From assembly GCA_963932465.1 (NCBI GenBank), contig OZ010790.1:353407633-353471632 (forward strand): DNA of 64,000 bases. Reading direction: 5' to 3'. Below are positions 1 to 9,676 of this stretch, in pieces. The notes under the pieces are model-generated. The model searched no databases. It saw nothing but the letters and a program-made list of their open reading frames with translations, and had not been told where the DNA came from. The first letter of the stretch is position 1. The number at the start of each line of letters is the position of its first letter. Source of the stretch: Maratus speciosus. Taxonomy: Eukaryota > Arthropoda > Arachnida > Araneae > Salticidae. A program made the position numbers and the translations under genes.

Positions 1-229
1 CATCAAATTGAGATAATGCCTGTTAGTACTCTTAACCAATTATTAGTAATTTAAGTAATATCGCAAACTTTACACTTAGATAGTTCTTGTATGGTGCATA
101 GGATAATTATAATTTATTTCAAAGTATTAAAAACTAATCCTAAAGTTAAAAATGTTATAAACATGTCCAACTAACCTTCTTACCTTTGAGTTTTTTTTTT
201 GTCGTTTCTATATTAGGTGCATATAGACT

Positions 230-1030
230 GCGGCCTGCACGAGCTACCAAACCCGCTCCTATGGAGCAGCCTACGGAGCCAATCTTTACCCGGTAGGGTG
301 CGGTAAAAAGACGGAGTCTCATCCCTCTAATATCGTGAGCTTGCTTTGCATTTCGGCTCCAAATTTTCTATGATGATACTTGTCTTTCAGCGGCACCCAT
401 TGTATTCTTTTTCCCTTCTTCTAAATTGGTTCATGAACCACTTTTCACATCAAGTACCCACCACTGACTAGGCATATAAAATACAGATTTACCTACTCCC
501 CAAGCAGATATGTGTGTGTAGTGTGCAGGAGCCCAATCAACAAAGTCAATTAGTTAACCAAGCGGTACAGCAGAGAAACCAGCAAATAACAGGCTCTGCA
601 ATTCGGTAGACCGGGGCATTGTTCTACTGGGTGGCTGTCATGCGGCGACCAAGCCGACAACCTCCCCGATGCCAAACAGGTATACTCGTTCGGATAGGGA
701 AATCTGGCAGCTAGGGGTCTGGTGATCGGTTTTGAGTCAGCTGATGTCCGCCATGTACGCTAATGGCGCCTGGTGCATGTAAAATCCGTCGTGGGTGCAA
801 AGTCCTCCAAGTTACCTGTGAATATATACCTCTACCAGGTGAAGGTCTCGTCACCTGAAGGTTCAAAATTACGAGGGCAATTAGAATGGCAAAGCACTGG
901 TACAACAAGATCAAAACTTTAAGTAACCGGATTAACTAATTTCACATCTAAGCAGTAGACACAGCCGACAGGATGAAGATTTAGGCTGTTGTCAGATTTA
1001 TTGACGCAACGTGGCGATTAGGCGGCCTAA
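230..1030. other. Unassigned GC-richer block
   Basis: This stretch has clearly more G+C than its surroundings and contains several CpGs, which suggests a former transposable element or an old exon-like insertion. No reading frame longer than about 67 codons is open, and the one on the minus strand (711-914) has no motif I recognise. It could be the untranslated part of a LINE; I cannot assign a family. Confidence 0.3.
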
Positions 1031-1045
1031 TATACCAGATATCAA

Positions 1046-1090
1046 ACCAGGTATCAGGTTTGATACCAGGTATCAAACCTGATACCTGGT
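1046..1090. repeat. Perfect hairpin, 22-bp arms with a 1-nt centre
   Basis: Positions 1046-1067 are the exact reverse complement of 1069-1090, with the single base A at 1068 between them. The units GGTATCAAACC and GGTTTGATACC also recur on both sides. The hairpin abuts the repeat starting at 1098. Confidence 0.9.
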
Positions 1091-1097
1091 ATCAAAC

Positions 1098-1143
1098 CGA
1101 TCATGACCCCCTAGACCCCGAAACAACCCTTCGTTCAAAATTG
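1098..1143 (+). repeat. Dispersed repeat shared with the 62.3-62.5 kb palindrome core
   Basis: The segment starts CGATCATGACCCCC and ends CGTTCAAAATTGATAT. It matches 62479-62527 on the same strand and 62290-62340 in inverted orientation with a few changes, and in each case is followed by an (AT)n tract. It is a truncated member of the family that forms the centre of the palindrome near the right end. Confidence 0.75.
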
Positions 1144-1195
1144 ATATATATATATATATATTTATATATATCCATATATATATATATATATATAT

Positions 1196-1256
<61 letters not shown>
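1144..1256. repeat. (AT)n microsatellite
   Basis: About 113 bp of TA repeats with a few interruptions (TTTATA, TCCATA, TGGATA). The mariner element begins at its right edge, its TA target site being part of this tract. Frames translating as IYIYIY here are not genes. Confidence 0.95.
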
Positions 1257-1258
<2 letters not shown>

Positions 1259-2544
1259 AAGGGTACTAGGATAGTTTTGCAATACATATTTATTTTTCAA
1301 AATAATTTCCGTTACAAGCAACACAGTTCCCCATCCTCCGAAATCAGTCCTTAAACCAGCTCTGCCAATTTTCACTAGGGAGTAAGGCACAATCATTTTC
1401 CCAAGCACTCAGAAGTGCCTCATCACTGGAAAACCGAATCGCTTCTAGCTTCATTTTCACATGCGGGAACAGTGCAAAGTCGCAGGGGGTAAGATCTAGG
1501 TTGTAAGGAAGATGTTCAAGAAGTTTCAGTCTTGTAGTGGCCAAATAGTCAGTGCAGGCTTTGGCCCTGTGAGCTGGAGCGTTGTCATGATGGAGGAACC
1601 AGACGTTCATTCTTGATTTTGGTCGCAGGTTTTTCAAAGATTCTATGACTTTTGGTAGGCACTGTTCAATGAACTATAGTTATTATTCAATTAGCAATTA
1701 TTATTCAATTAGCTATAACTGTCTTCTGTGTGTCCAAAAGGATACGCTCAACAATTCCACTCGATTTGAAAAATACAGCTATCATTTTCTTCTTGACAGA
1801 TCGAGATTTTCTGACAGCTACCGGTGTGTCCTCATCATCAAAGAGATCCAAACATTGTTTTGAGACTTAGTCGGCACATCATAATAGTATAGCGAGGTTT
1901 CAACACCTGTCACGATGCTATTTGCATACCGAGATTGTCCCTTACTAAACATTTTTAGCATCTCCGGCACCAAGGCACACGTCATGTCATCTGCATCTTC
2001 GTCAGTCTATGTGGCATCCAGAGACAACACAGTTTCTTCATGTGCAAATGATCATGCGTAATTGAATGGATTCCAGGTGGATTTAGGCCTAAGGTAGCCT
2101 ATATGTGATGGTAAGTTATTCGTCTGTCTTCGTCAAGCATTTTTCTGACAGCAGTAATTTTTTCCTCCGTAATTGACGTTCAGGGCCTTCCCGCTCTTTC
2201 AGCGTCTTCCAGGGAGAAATCCCCCCTATGGAACTCTCTGTACCACCTGTATATAGTCGTACAATGTGGACAATCATCACCAAGTGCAATAGTTATTTCT
2301 TCTGAGCATTGGTCTATGTTTAAACCACGCGCTAATTTATACCGCAAAACAGCCCTTATCTCACTACGTGAACGGGATGCCATTATGAGAACTTCATACT
2401 ATCACAGCTAATGAATAACAGGGCCTACAGACTTGAGGTTACGCGCAGGTGTATAAATATGAACATATGTCAACACGCAGCCACAAGCGACCACCTGCGA
2501 ATTTTCGTTTCGTCGGTATTGCAAAACTTTCCTAGTACCCTTTG
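1257..2544 (-). mobile_element. Mariner (Tc1/mariner superfamily) element with both TIRs
   Basis: The ends form terminal inverted repeats: 1257-1284 starts CAAAGGGTACTAGG and 2517-2544 ends CCTAGTACCCTTTG, about 28 bp with one mismatch. Both sides are flanked by TA, the target duplicated by this superfamily. The length of 1,288 bp is normal for mariner. The transposase lies on the minus strand and is broken. The left end sits in an (AT)n tract, and the right TA is part of the TATA that precedes the foldback element starting at 2549. Confidence 0.92.
1344..2383 (-). pseudogene. Mariner transposase, broken
   Basis: Mariner transposases bind their TIRs through an N-terminal helix-turn-helix and cut DNA with three aspartates. 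The N-terminus starts at the ATG ending at 2383; its 67 residues include the segment RWYREFHRGDFSLEDAERAG, typical of the DNA-binding half, and stop at a TGA at about 2180. The C-terminal half is open from 1637 to 1344 and carries HDNAPAHRA and, after exactly 34 residues, the last catalytic aspartate in PCDFALFP, giving the mariner D34D signature. Between them, reading continues only with stops and frame changes. ATG to final stop is about 1,040 bp, matching a family length near 345 residues. I see no full-length frame, so the copy is inactive. Confidence 0.92.
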
Positions 2545-2548
2545 TATA

Positions 2549-4313
2549 CAGGGTGTTTCACTACCAGACCGATAAACGTTGAGGGGTGATAGTAGACATG
2601 AAGACAAACATTATTAAATAGGAAACCATGGGGCGCAAACGTCTTCTGTAGGAGCTATGGGCAATAAACGTATAAGGTCCAAAACTTCAAACGGTGATAA
2701 AAAACGAAAAAAAGGGTCGATTCGTTTGTGGTTTTCGCTAAAATCATTCTTTATATCACGATTTTCTTAATTTTTTTTTTAAAGGTTACGTTGAAAAATT
2801 GTCGATAGAGGGCACTTTAGACTTTAGAGTAACGATCAACTACTTTTTACTGTTATTTTTTGTATGGGGTTAAAATGTTTCTAAAGTTTAGACTTTAACT
2901 TAAATTTTAAGCCCAAAATAGAAAACATTGTGATCAGGTAACTAGCGAAAATTGAACTGTGAACACAGGGGGGGGGGGGGATTTTAAACGCTCGTAAACA
3001 TTGAAAAAACTAATCGATTTTGTTGTGATTTGCATGTAGGTCATTCCCTTGGTAATTATTTTATTCAAAATGACGTACAGCTTTGGTGTCCTCATTTTTT
3101 GATAGAGGGCGCTTCCGACACATCTCCGACATTTCAATGATATTACTCCTGGGTGTTTTACTACCGGACCAACATACTTCCAGGAAGTGTTAGGGATGCA
3201 AAGACGACTCGGAATCACATAGGAATGTAAAGATTGAAATGCCTTTTTTGCGAGATATGGTTAAAAGAAGCAGAGAAAAAGCAACAGAAAGAAGCAGAGA
3301 AACAGCAACACGTTAATGTGACAGAAAATAGTTTATTTAAATGTTTTACTTCAAAAAGTGTTTAAAATTAAGACTAGAAGTAGTTCGAGAAGCTTGACAG
3401 CTGCATCGCATGGAATTCCTCACGCTCTGGAAATTCCTGGCATCTCTGATGGCTTTCTGGCAGCTACAGAAATACGAGCAGCAAGGAAACCGCAGCGCCA
3501 TCTACCGTCGCTGTGAAGCTTGTAGGTCGTAATTTCGATCATCTTTTGTAGTAAAACCTTTAAATAAACTGTTTTTTGTCACATTAATGTGTTACTGTTT
3601 CTCTGCTTCTTTCTGTTCCTTTTTTCTCTGCTTCTTTTAACCATAACTCGCAACAAAGGCATTTCCAACGTTAAATTCCTATGTGATTCTGAGTCGTCTT
3701 TGCATCCCTAACAATTCCTGGAAGTATGTTGGTTTGGTATTAAAACACCCCGGAGTAATGTCATTGAAATCTCGGAGATGTGTTGAAGCGCCCTCAACAA
3801 AAAATGAAGACACCAAAGCTGTACGTCATTTTGAATAAAATAATTACCAAGGGAATGACCTACACGCAAACCGCAAGAAAATCGATTAGTTTGTTCAATG
3901 TTTATGAGCGTTTAAAATCCCCCCCCCCCCCTCTGTTCACAGTTCAATTTTTGCTATTTACCCGATCGCAATGTTTTCGATTTTGGGCTTAAAATTTAAG
4001 TTAAATTCTGAACTTTAGAAAAATGTTAACCCCATACAAGAAATAACGGTAAAAGGTAGTTGATCGTTACTCTAAAGTCTACAGCACCCTCTATCGACAC
4101 TTTCTGAACGTAACCTTTAAAAAAAAAAGTTAAGAAAATTGTGATATAAAGAATGGATTTAGCGAAAACCGCAAACGAATCGACCGATTTTTCCGTTTTT
4201 TATCATCGTTTGAAGTTTTGGACCTTAAACTTTAATGGCCCCTAGCTCCTACAGAAGACGTTTGCGCCCTATGGTTTCCGATTTAATAATGTTTGTCTTC
4301 ATGTCTACTATCA
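2549..4313. mobile_element. 1.8 kb foldback (long inverted repeat) element
   Basis: The left arm (2549-3355) and right arm (3547-4313) are inverted copies, separated by about 190 bp. Paired landmarks are a G-run at 2969-2978 against a C-run at 3919-3930, and matching segments around 3001-3060 and 3840-3900. The left end reads TATACAGGGTGTTTCAC; the right arm lacks the last 35-40 bp. Inside each arm, at about 3153-3240 and 3660-3755, is a second terminus-like sequence (GGGTGTTTTACTACCGGACC on the left) resembling the outer end, so two related elements may be nested. The open frames at 2934-3218 (-) and 3780-3992 (+) are mirror images of each other and unlikely to be genes. Confidence 0.8.
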
Positions 4314-4317
4314 ACCA

Positions 4318-4503
4318 AAGCCGCCTCAAGACTACAAGCCAGACACGCCCTTCATCCCCCCACATGTGACGTCACAGCCCGGGGCTGGCTAACTGCCAAC
4401 GCGCCAGCCCCGAACATTTGAATTTTGTATCTTCCTATTTTACGTGCACGTGCGTTTTACTTAGCCTAATAACATATTTTTTTCAAGGTAAGTTTTATTT
4501 TCA
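4318..4503 (+). promoter_or_regulatory. GC-rich patch with CRE-like site and splice-donor-like site
   Basis: Directly after the foldback element the sequence is rich in C and CpG for about 100 bp. It holds a perfect TGACGTCA palindrome (4367-4374), the core of CREB/ATF sites, and overlapping CACGTG-like motifs near 4443-4453. At 4497 AAG is followed by GTAAGT, an ideal 5' splice donor. A short non-coding first exon is possible, but there is no clear TATA box and I find no downstream exon; it could equally be repeat debris. Confidence 0.25.
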
Positions 4504-6125
4504 AATTATATTTATATGCTATCAGCACAAGTTTTATTTCTTGTGTTCAAAATCTTTTATTTTTAATTTCTTTGAAATAAATTAACTAGCAAATCCTAGT
4601 ACGATTCTATCAACAATACCGTATCTCAAAACGAAACGATATTACTGTAGTTCTGTTTCTTTCCACATAGAGCAATAATTTAAAATGGCAAACATCCCTA
4701 AATCGTGTCAAGACTTATATCTTAATTTGTATCTTGTCACACCATCCTCTCTTTATAATCTGTTCTGTTTTCTCTAATTCATTAGAGTGACCTTTAATTA
4801 ACGCCCATTTATTAAAAGACACTTGTCGTGTGAATAGTAACTCGGGTTATTTTGCATGCAGAATTAGTTGGACTTTAATTTGACAACAAATTTATGTATT
4901 TATATATATTTATATATATTCATACTTAAAAATTTAAATATTCTAGAAATTTTCATTAAAGTCGCTGTGAATACATAGCATTTTTATCTTGTTTACTTCT
5001 TTTAAAGCAAACCCCGATCGATATACTTGTATCAATTTATTATTGTTTTTTAATCTTAAACGTTTGCTATCTTAATAAAAATTATTTTTATAATTTTTTG
5101 TTAAATTATAAATGCTTATGTACTGTGTAAATAGAGCTATGGGGGTAATTTTTTTGAATTTCTCTATTTTTGCCACAACTGTAAACAATTTATTTACAAG
5201 ACTACAGGAAGGGTTGTTAGTACCCTTATGCAAAACAGTACTCCCCCCCCCCCCCCACACGACACACACACCTTCTTCGCAAAAATCCTATGTGTTTTCA
5301 TATACATTTTAATGTTTAATTAAAAATAATAATAAATAAAATTATTTTTCTATAATTATAAATTTACTTTTAGATATAGTCAGGAAATACTTTTCATCTG
5401 ATGAAAATTGATTATTTTAAGCTTAAAAGATGTGAACAGACATTTAAGAACCCACACAACATTATTTTGGAAATGAAATATTTTCGTGGAAGGTTTTTGT
5501 GTTTTTCGATGTTTTTTTTTTTATCAGCTATTACCTAAACATTCGAGGAAAATGAACATAAATTAGGAATATTTTAATTCAAATTGATGATAGTCTCTTC
5601 TTTCTTTCTTTTATTTTTCTCTTCATATGTCAATACATTTTTTTTTAAAAATCTATTGCTTGTACCTTGCATAATATATCTAACTAATACAAAACTAAAT
5701 AATAATTTTCTGTTTCATGAACTTGTGTTGTTTTAGTATTATGACAGTTTTATGTTTTTTAATTTAATGGATTTTATGTGAAACTTACCCATTTCTGATA
5801 AGTAAAGTTTACAGTACGAAAATTTATTTATAAGAATACTTAATTTCATGTATACTTTAATTTTACTATTTATTATATGCAGGTTTCAAATCACTTAATA
5901 TTTAATAGGATATTTACTGTATAATTAAAACTGTATAATTACTGCTCAATTAAAAATAAAAATAGAACACAACTTGAATTAGTTTTCATTTAACATTCAC
6001 TTTTCTTCCACTTTAATTTAATTTTTAAATGTGGGTTTTGATTGGCACACTTATTGTTATTTATTTATTTTGAAATAATTGAAAGCAAAATAATTCAATT
6101 TATGTTTTTAAACTGTAAATTTATA

Positions 6126-6127
<2 letters not shown>
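4504..6127. other. AT-rich non-coding DNA with a poly-C tract
   Basis: No gene seen. It contains a run of 14 C at 5243-5256 followed by CA repeats, and short T and TA tracts. Small frames across the C-run (5072-5312, both strands) are low-complexity artefacts. Confidence 0.8.

Positions 6128-6160
<33 letters not shown>
6128..6160. repeat. (AT)n microsatellite
   Basis: Uninterrupted AT repeat of about 33 bp. Confidence 0.95.
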
Positions 6161-6162
<2 letters not shown>

Positions 6163-6270
6163 CATCATTTCAAAATGCCAAAACACCATAACTCCAAAAG
6201 GAAGGTGTATATCTGCAGAAATTTTGTAACTATAAAATATTTAAAAGAACAAGAAAGACAGGTAAAAAAC

Positions 6271-6300
6271 AAAAACAGTCTGTTCTTCATCAGTGGGAGG
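6271..6300 (-). ncRNA. Degenerate hammerhead-like motif
   Basis: On the minus strand CTGATGA (6293-6287) is followed by AGAACAG, a 2-base loop and CTGTTTTT, which can form the equivalent of hammerhead stem II. The expected GAAA after the stem is missing, so this copy would not be active. Confidence 0.3.
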
Positions 6301-6895
6301 ACAGACAGAAAACTAACTCCACCCCCACTTTTAAAATTTGCAGGTTTCTGAACACATGCTCACCCCGCATTCAATACTGAAAAACTATTGTCATTTTATT
6401 AATGAAATTCCATAAAAAACTAAAATAAATCAAATTAAAACTAACAAACATAATGTTAACCATACAAAAATTATCATACAAAAACAAAAAAGCTTTAATA
6501 AAAGGTCTTTTAGAGGAATACTTAAATTACCATTAAAATAAAAACAAAAGAAAATTAACAAAACAAGCATGAATGCAGAATAAACATGCGCCCCCGCCCC
6601 CCCCCCCCCCCCCAAACCCGCAAAATAAAAATTCTCAAAACATGAATACCTGTATAATGTTTCTCACCCGTCAAAAATAAACAAATAAATTTTTCTTCCA
6701 AAGCCATTGTCAAAAACCAGAATTCCAGGTCTGCAACATTCTTTCTTTTCAATTCATCAATACACACCCGTTCTTTTAACAAGACTTTAGGATGCCTATT
6801 TCATACAAAAAGTTCCAAAAGGCTGCCATCACATGTTCATGCCGCTAGTCCACATCGTTGCCATTCACTTTTTAGAACTGTCTTTATATAATATT

Positions 6896-7565
6896 TCAAA
6901 AACTTAATAGGGTAATTATTATTGTAAAATAAATTAGCCAATAACTTAAAGATCTGTTTATAAAAATTTTGTCTCTGCCACAAATTTTATTGAAACGTAT
7001 TAATTGATTAATTATTATATTTATGTAAATTTTTTTATGCAAATTTGAAAACCAATGTGGCATGCTTCTAGTAAAAAATTGAAAACTATTTCTCTTATCG
7101 TACAAATCCAAAATCAATTTATTGTTAATAATTTTGAATAAAGTATCCAAAAATTATGCATTATAATCATCACGGTTTATTCAATTTTAAACAATTTGGA
7201 TATATAATATCATATTCATTAGAAAAATCAAAATTAAAAATTAAAATATCATCAATATACCTAAAGACCTTTAAAGACCTATTATATTTCATAGTATACT
7301 TAAATTCATAATAAAATAAAAATAAATTTGCTGCTGTACTAGAATAGTTTGTTCTCATCCCTATACCATATATCTGATTAAAGGTATTATTGTTAAAAGT
7401 TACAGAATTATTATAAAAACAGAATTGACATAAGCTTGAAAATAAATCTCTATTTATGTTTAATTCATCATTTATACTAAAAACATCAAAAATACTCATT
7501 AAAACATCATAAAGTGAATCAATATGTATATTGGTGAACAGATTTTCAAAATCGAATACCTGCAT
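6896..7565 (-). pseudogene. Reverse transcriptase fragment, Penelope-like
   Basis: This is the palm and thumb part of a reverse transcriptase, which copies element RNA into DNA. The upstream piece (7170-7565, 131 codons) shows FDFENLFTNI near residues 4-13 (catalytic motif A region), GIGMRTNYSSTAANLFLFYYE-type motif B at about residues 67-87 and RYIDDIL at 102-108, the Y-x-D-D catalytic motif C. The second piece (6896-7150) continues in another frame with IINQLIRFNKIC and FINRSL, resembling the thumb that follows in Penelope-like enzymes. A frameshift near 7150-7170 separates the two. The N-terminal fingers and the GIY-YIG domain are not seen. A LINE origin is less likely because of the TNI form of motif A and the thumb pattern. 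Confidence 0.7.
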
Positions 7566-7599
7566 TTTCAGAGGAGTCTATGAACTAAAGATTTAAATT

Positions 7600-8488
7600 T
7601 AGAATAAATATTTTTTGTTTTATGGATGTTTTTGTGGAATGACATCGATGAATTTTATGAAAATTAACTTGTAAACAGGTGCGATATGCTATAAGTTTTG
7701 AAATACTTAAAAAATCTCTTAGATTTTAGTTCATTGCCTTCACAAATGTCATAAATATGAAGTGTAAAAAGAAAATTAAGATACATACAGTAGAATTTCC
7801 TTTAGAGCGTTTTGCGTTTCGGACCAAATTTCACTAAATTTTACTATAAATTCCTCCATTTACCAAAATTTTATTAATAAATTAAATATATTTTACTTTT
7901 TTTCACATTTTCTAGTCCTAATCTTAGTAAAAATAAGTTTAAAAAATAATTAGTTTTTTTGGAAAAAAATTGCTCCGTACGTAGGCAGGCACCTCAAACA
8001 GAAACTCATTCGCAGTAAAGTTAATTTCTAATTATATCATCACACGATAAACAAACATGATGTAATACAGTAAAATAAATGATGTAAAGGCAAAACTACG
8101 CAATTTACTAATGTTTTTGCAAAATAAAGCATTTATACCTTTATGATTTAATGTAAATTTATTCAGTGGTCGAATGAGTCCTTCGAGAGTTAAGCTTAAT
8201 TTTTTTTCTAGGTAAGAAATGTAGTTCAGAGATGAGGCATTTTAAGGAATAATATGATTATATATTCTAATAAAAGTCGTGAAATATAAAGAAATTACGT
8301 ATTGTTTAATTTACGAAATTCCAAAACAAATTTCGAAATCGGTCGTTTAACCCCTCGCGGTAGTTTTAGTGCTAATAAAAAAAAGTTCTTTTAAAAATAT
8401 GACAACACCACTGTACACAATACCATGCAATCAAAATTAAAATATAGTAAAAAATGTATGAAAAATGAGCAGGTTTACTAAAGAATGT
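7600..8488. other. AT-rich non-coding DNA
   Basis: I see no gene, RNA or repeat structure here that I can support. Confidence 0.7.
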
Positions 8489-8912
8489 TTCAGTGCGCAT
8501 GCCCGAACGCAATCAAAATATAATATAAATGATGTGTTAGCTAAATGCATAAAGTAAGTTTTGTAAAAGTCTCAAAAACATAGCTTGAAAATTCTGAAAA
8601 TTATCGTTGATAGAATATGCTCAAATTCCGTTGTTCCCAAAATAAAGGGAAAAGATAAGGGGCTGTATCCATATATCAATTGATTAGTGCCAATATATAT
8701 GATACTCAGTATTGCACGCACTACTGTTTTTGGATACAGCCTCTCATCTTTTTGCTTCCTTTTGCGAATAACGGATTTTGAGCTTATTCAATCAACGATA
8801 ATTTTCAGACTTTTCAAACTATGTTTTTGAGATTTTCACAAAAGTTGTTCGGTACATTTAGTTAACACATTATTCAAATTATATTTTGATTATATTCGGG
8901 CATGTGCAGTAC
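8489..8912. mobile_element. 0.42 kb long-inverted-repeat element (MITE/foldback)
   Basis: The arms, about 8491-8665 and 8735-8910, are inverted copies. The outer ends share GCATGCCCGAA / TTCGGGCATG, and the inner ends carry GGCTGTATCCA (8661-8673) and its complement TGGATACAGCC (8734-8745). There is no coding capacity. The superfamily cannot be fixed because no clear target duplication is visible. Confidence 0.75.
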
Positions 8913-9300
8913 AAATTATAAGCAAAAAACTTGCCAAAATTTGGAATTATTTTTATTAAAACCTTAATTTCTCTACGATCCTCATGAAAATGAACACAGT
9001 TTGTTACAATAAGGCACCTAATCATAATCTACAGTTTAAATGCTTTTGCTACATTAGTTTTTACAGATTATCCAAAAGATATTCGTTCTTTTCAATTTGT
9101 TGACGGTCCCCTATGGGATTTCAGGAAAAAAAAACCTCACGGAAATGTATGACCTGTACTATTCTGTTTACACACCTGGAGTTTTAGGATAATTCCTCCT
9201 GTAGTTTTTGAGATATTTAACAAAATGTCTAAAATTGAAAGTGGCCGGTCATGTTTGGCCATATAGTGTAAACAAAGTCTTTTCTAATAAATTTATAAAA
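8913..9300. other. AT-rich non-coding DNA
   Basis: Nothing recognised between the inverted-repeat element and the AT tract that borders the LTR retrotransposon. Confidence 0.7.
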
Positions 9301-9342
9301 TAATAATTATATATATTATATATAATATATATATATATATAT

Positions 9343-9676
9343 AGTTTAATGAGTTTAGGTTATAGTTTACATATTAAATAGAAATTATATTTACAAGTAC
9401 GGGAGGGTAGGGGTTTTCTCTGCAGCATACGCGCCCGCAGAATCATCGGAGTTCGGCCTCTGCTCTCGTCTAGAGCGAGATATGCCTACCATCGGCCGCG
9501 TCAGAATGCAATCTGCTCCCGGTTGTCACTTGTTTCCAAGCGAAGAGAATGCAAACTGCATATCAGCAAATTCAGTAACATCCGCTGTTCTGCGGTAACA
9601 AGTTCTCATGGAAAAGAGCTGACAATATCTGTTGCTATGAGTAGGGTTTTATGGGAATCTAAAACCACAACTCACA
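9343..9676 (-). repeat. 3' LTR (left copy)
   Basis: It is 334 bp long and, read on the element strand, starts TGTGAGTTGT and ends CATTAAACT. It differs from the other LTR at four sites that I could count, about 98.8% identity, which implies a recent insertion. The middle is much richer in GC than the surroundings. Confidence 0.93.

Larger units (their letters stand above)
6226..7565 (-). mobile_element. Penelope-like element fragment
   Basis: A minus-strand reverse transcriptase fragment (6896-7565) is followed, further downstream on the same strand, by a CTGATGA motif (complement of 6287-6293) inside a short hairpin. Penelope-like elements commonly carry hammerhead ribozyme motifs in their terminal repeats, so the arrangement fits a decayed 3' part. 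A run of 16 C at about 6598-6613 interrupts it. I could not define either end, and no GIY-YIG endonuclease is visible. Confidence 0.55.

Noticed and set aside
1060..1408. Open frames of 69 and 111 codons rich in Ile-Tyr across the AT tract
   Set aside because: They are translations of (AT)n. The same holds for frames at 14535-14831, 15852-16067, 36572-36907, 45872-46099 and 47107-47301.
2934..3992. Two similar proteins at 2934-3218 (-) and 3780-3992 (+)
   Set aside because: They are the two mirrored arms of the foldback element and cross a G/C homopolymer; there is no coding motif.
6430..6782. Minus-strand frames of 61-75 codons with a Gly run
   Set aside because: They cross the C-homopolymer at 6598-6613; the hydrophobic and Gly stretches come from base composition.
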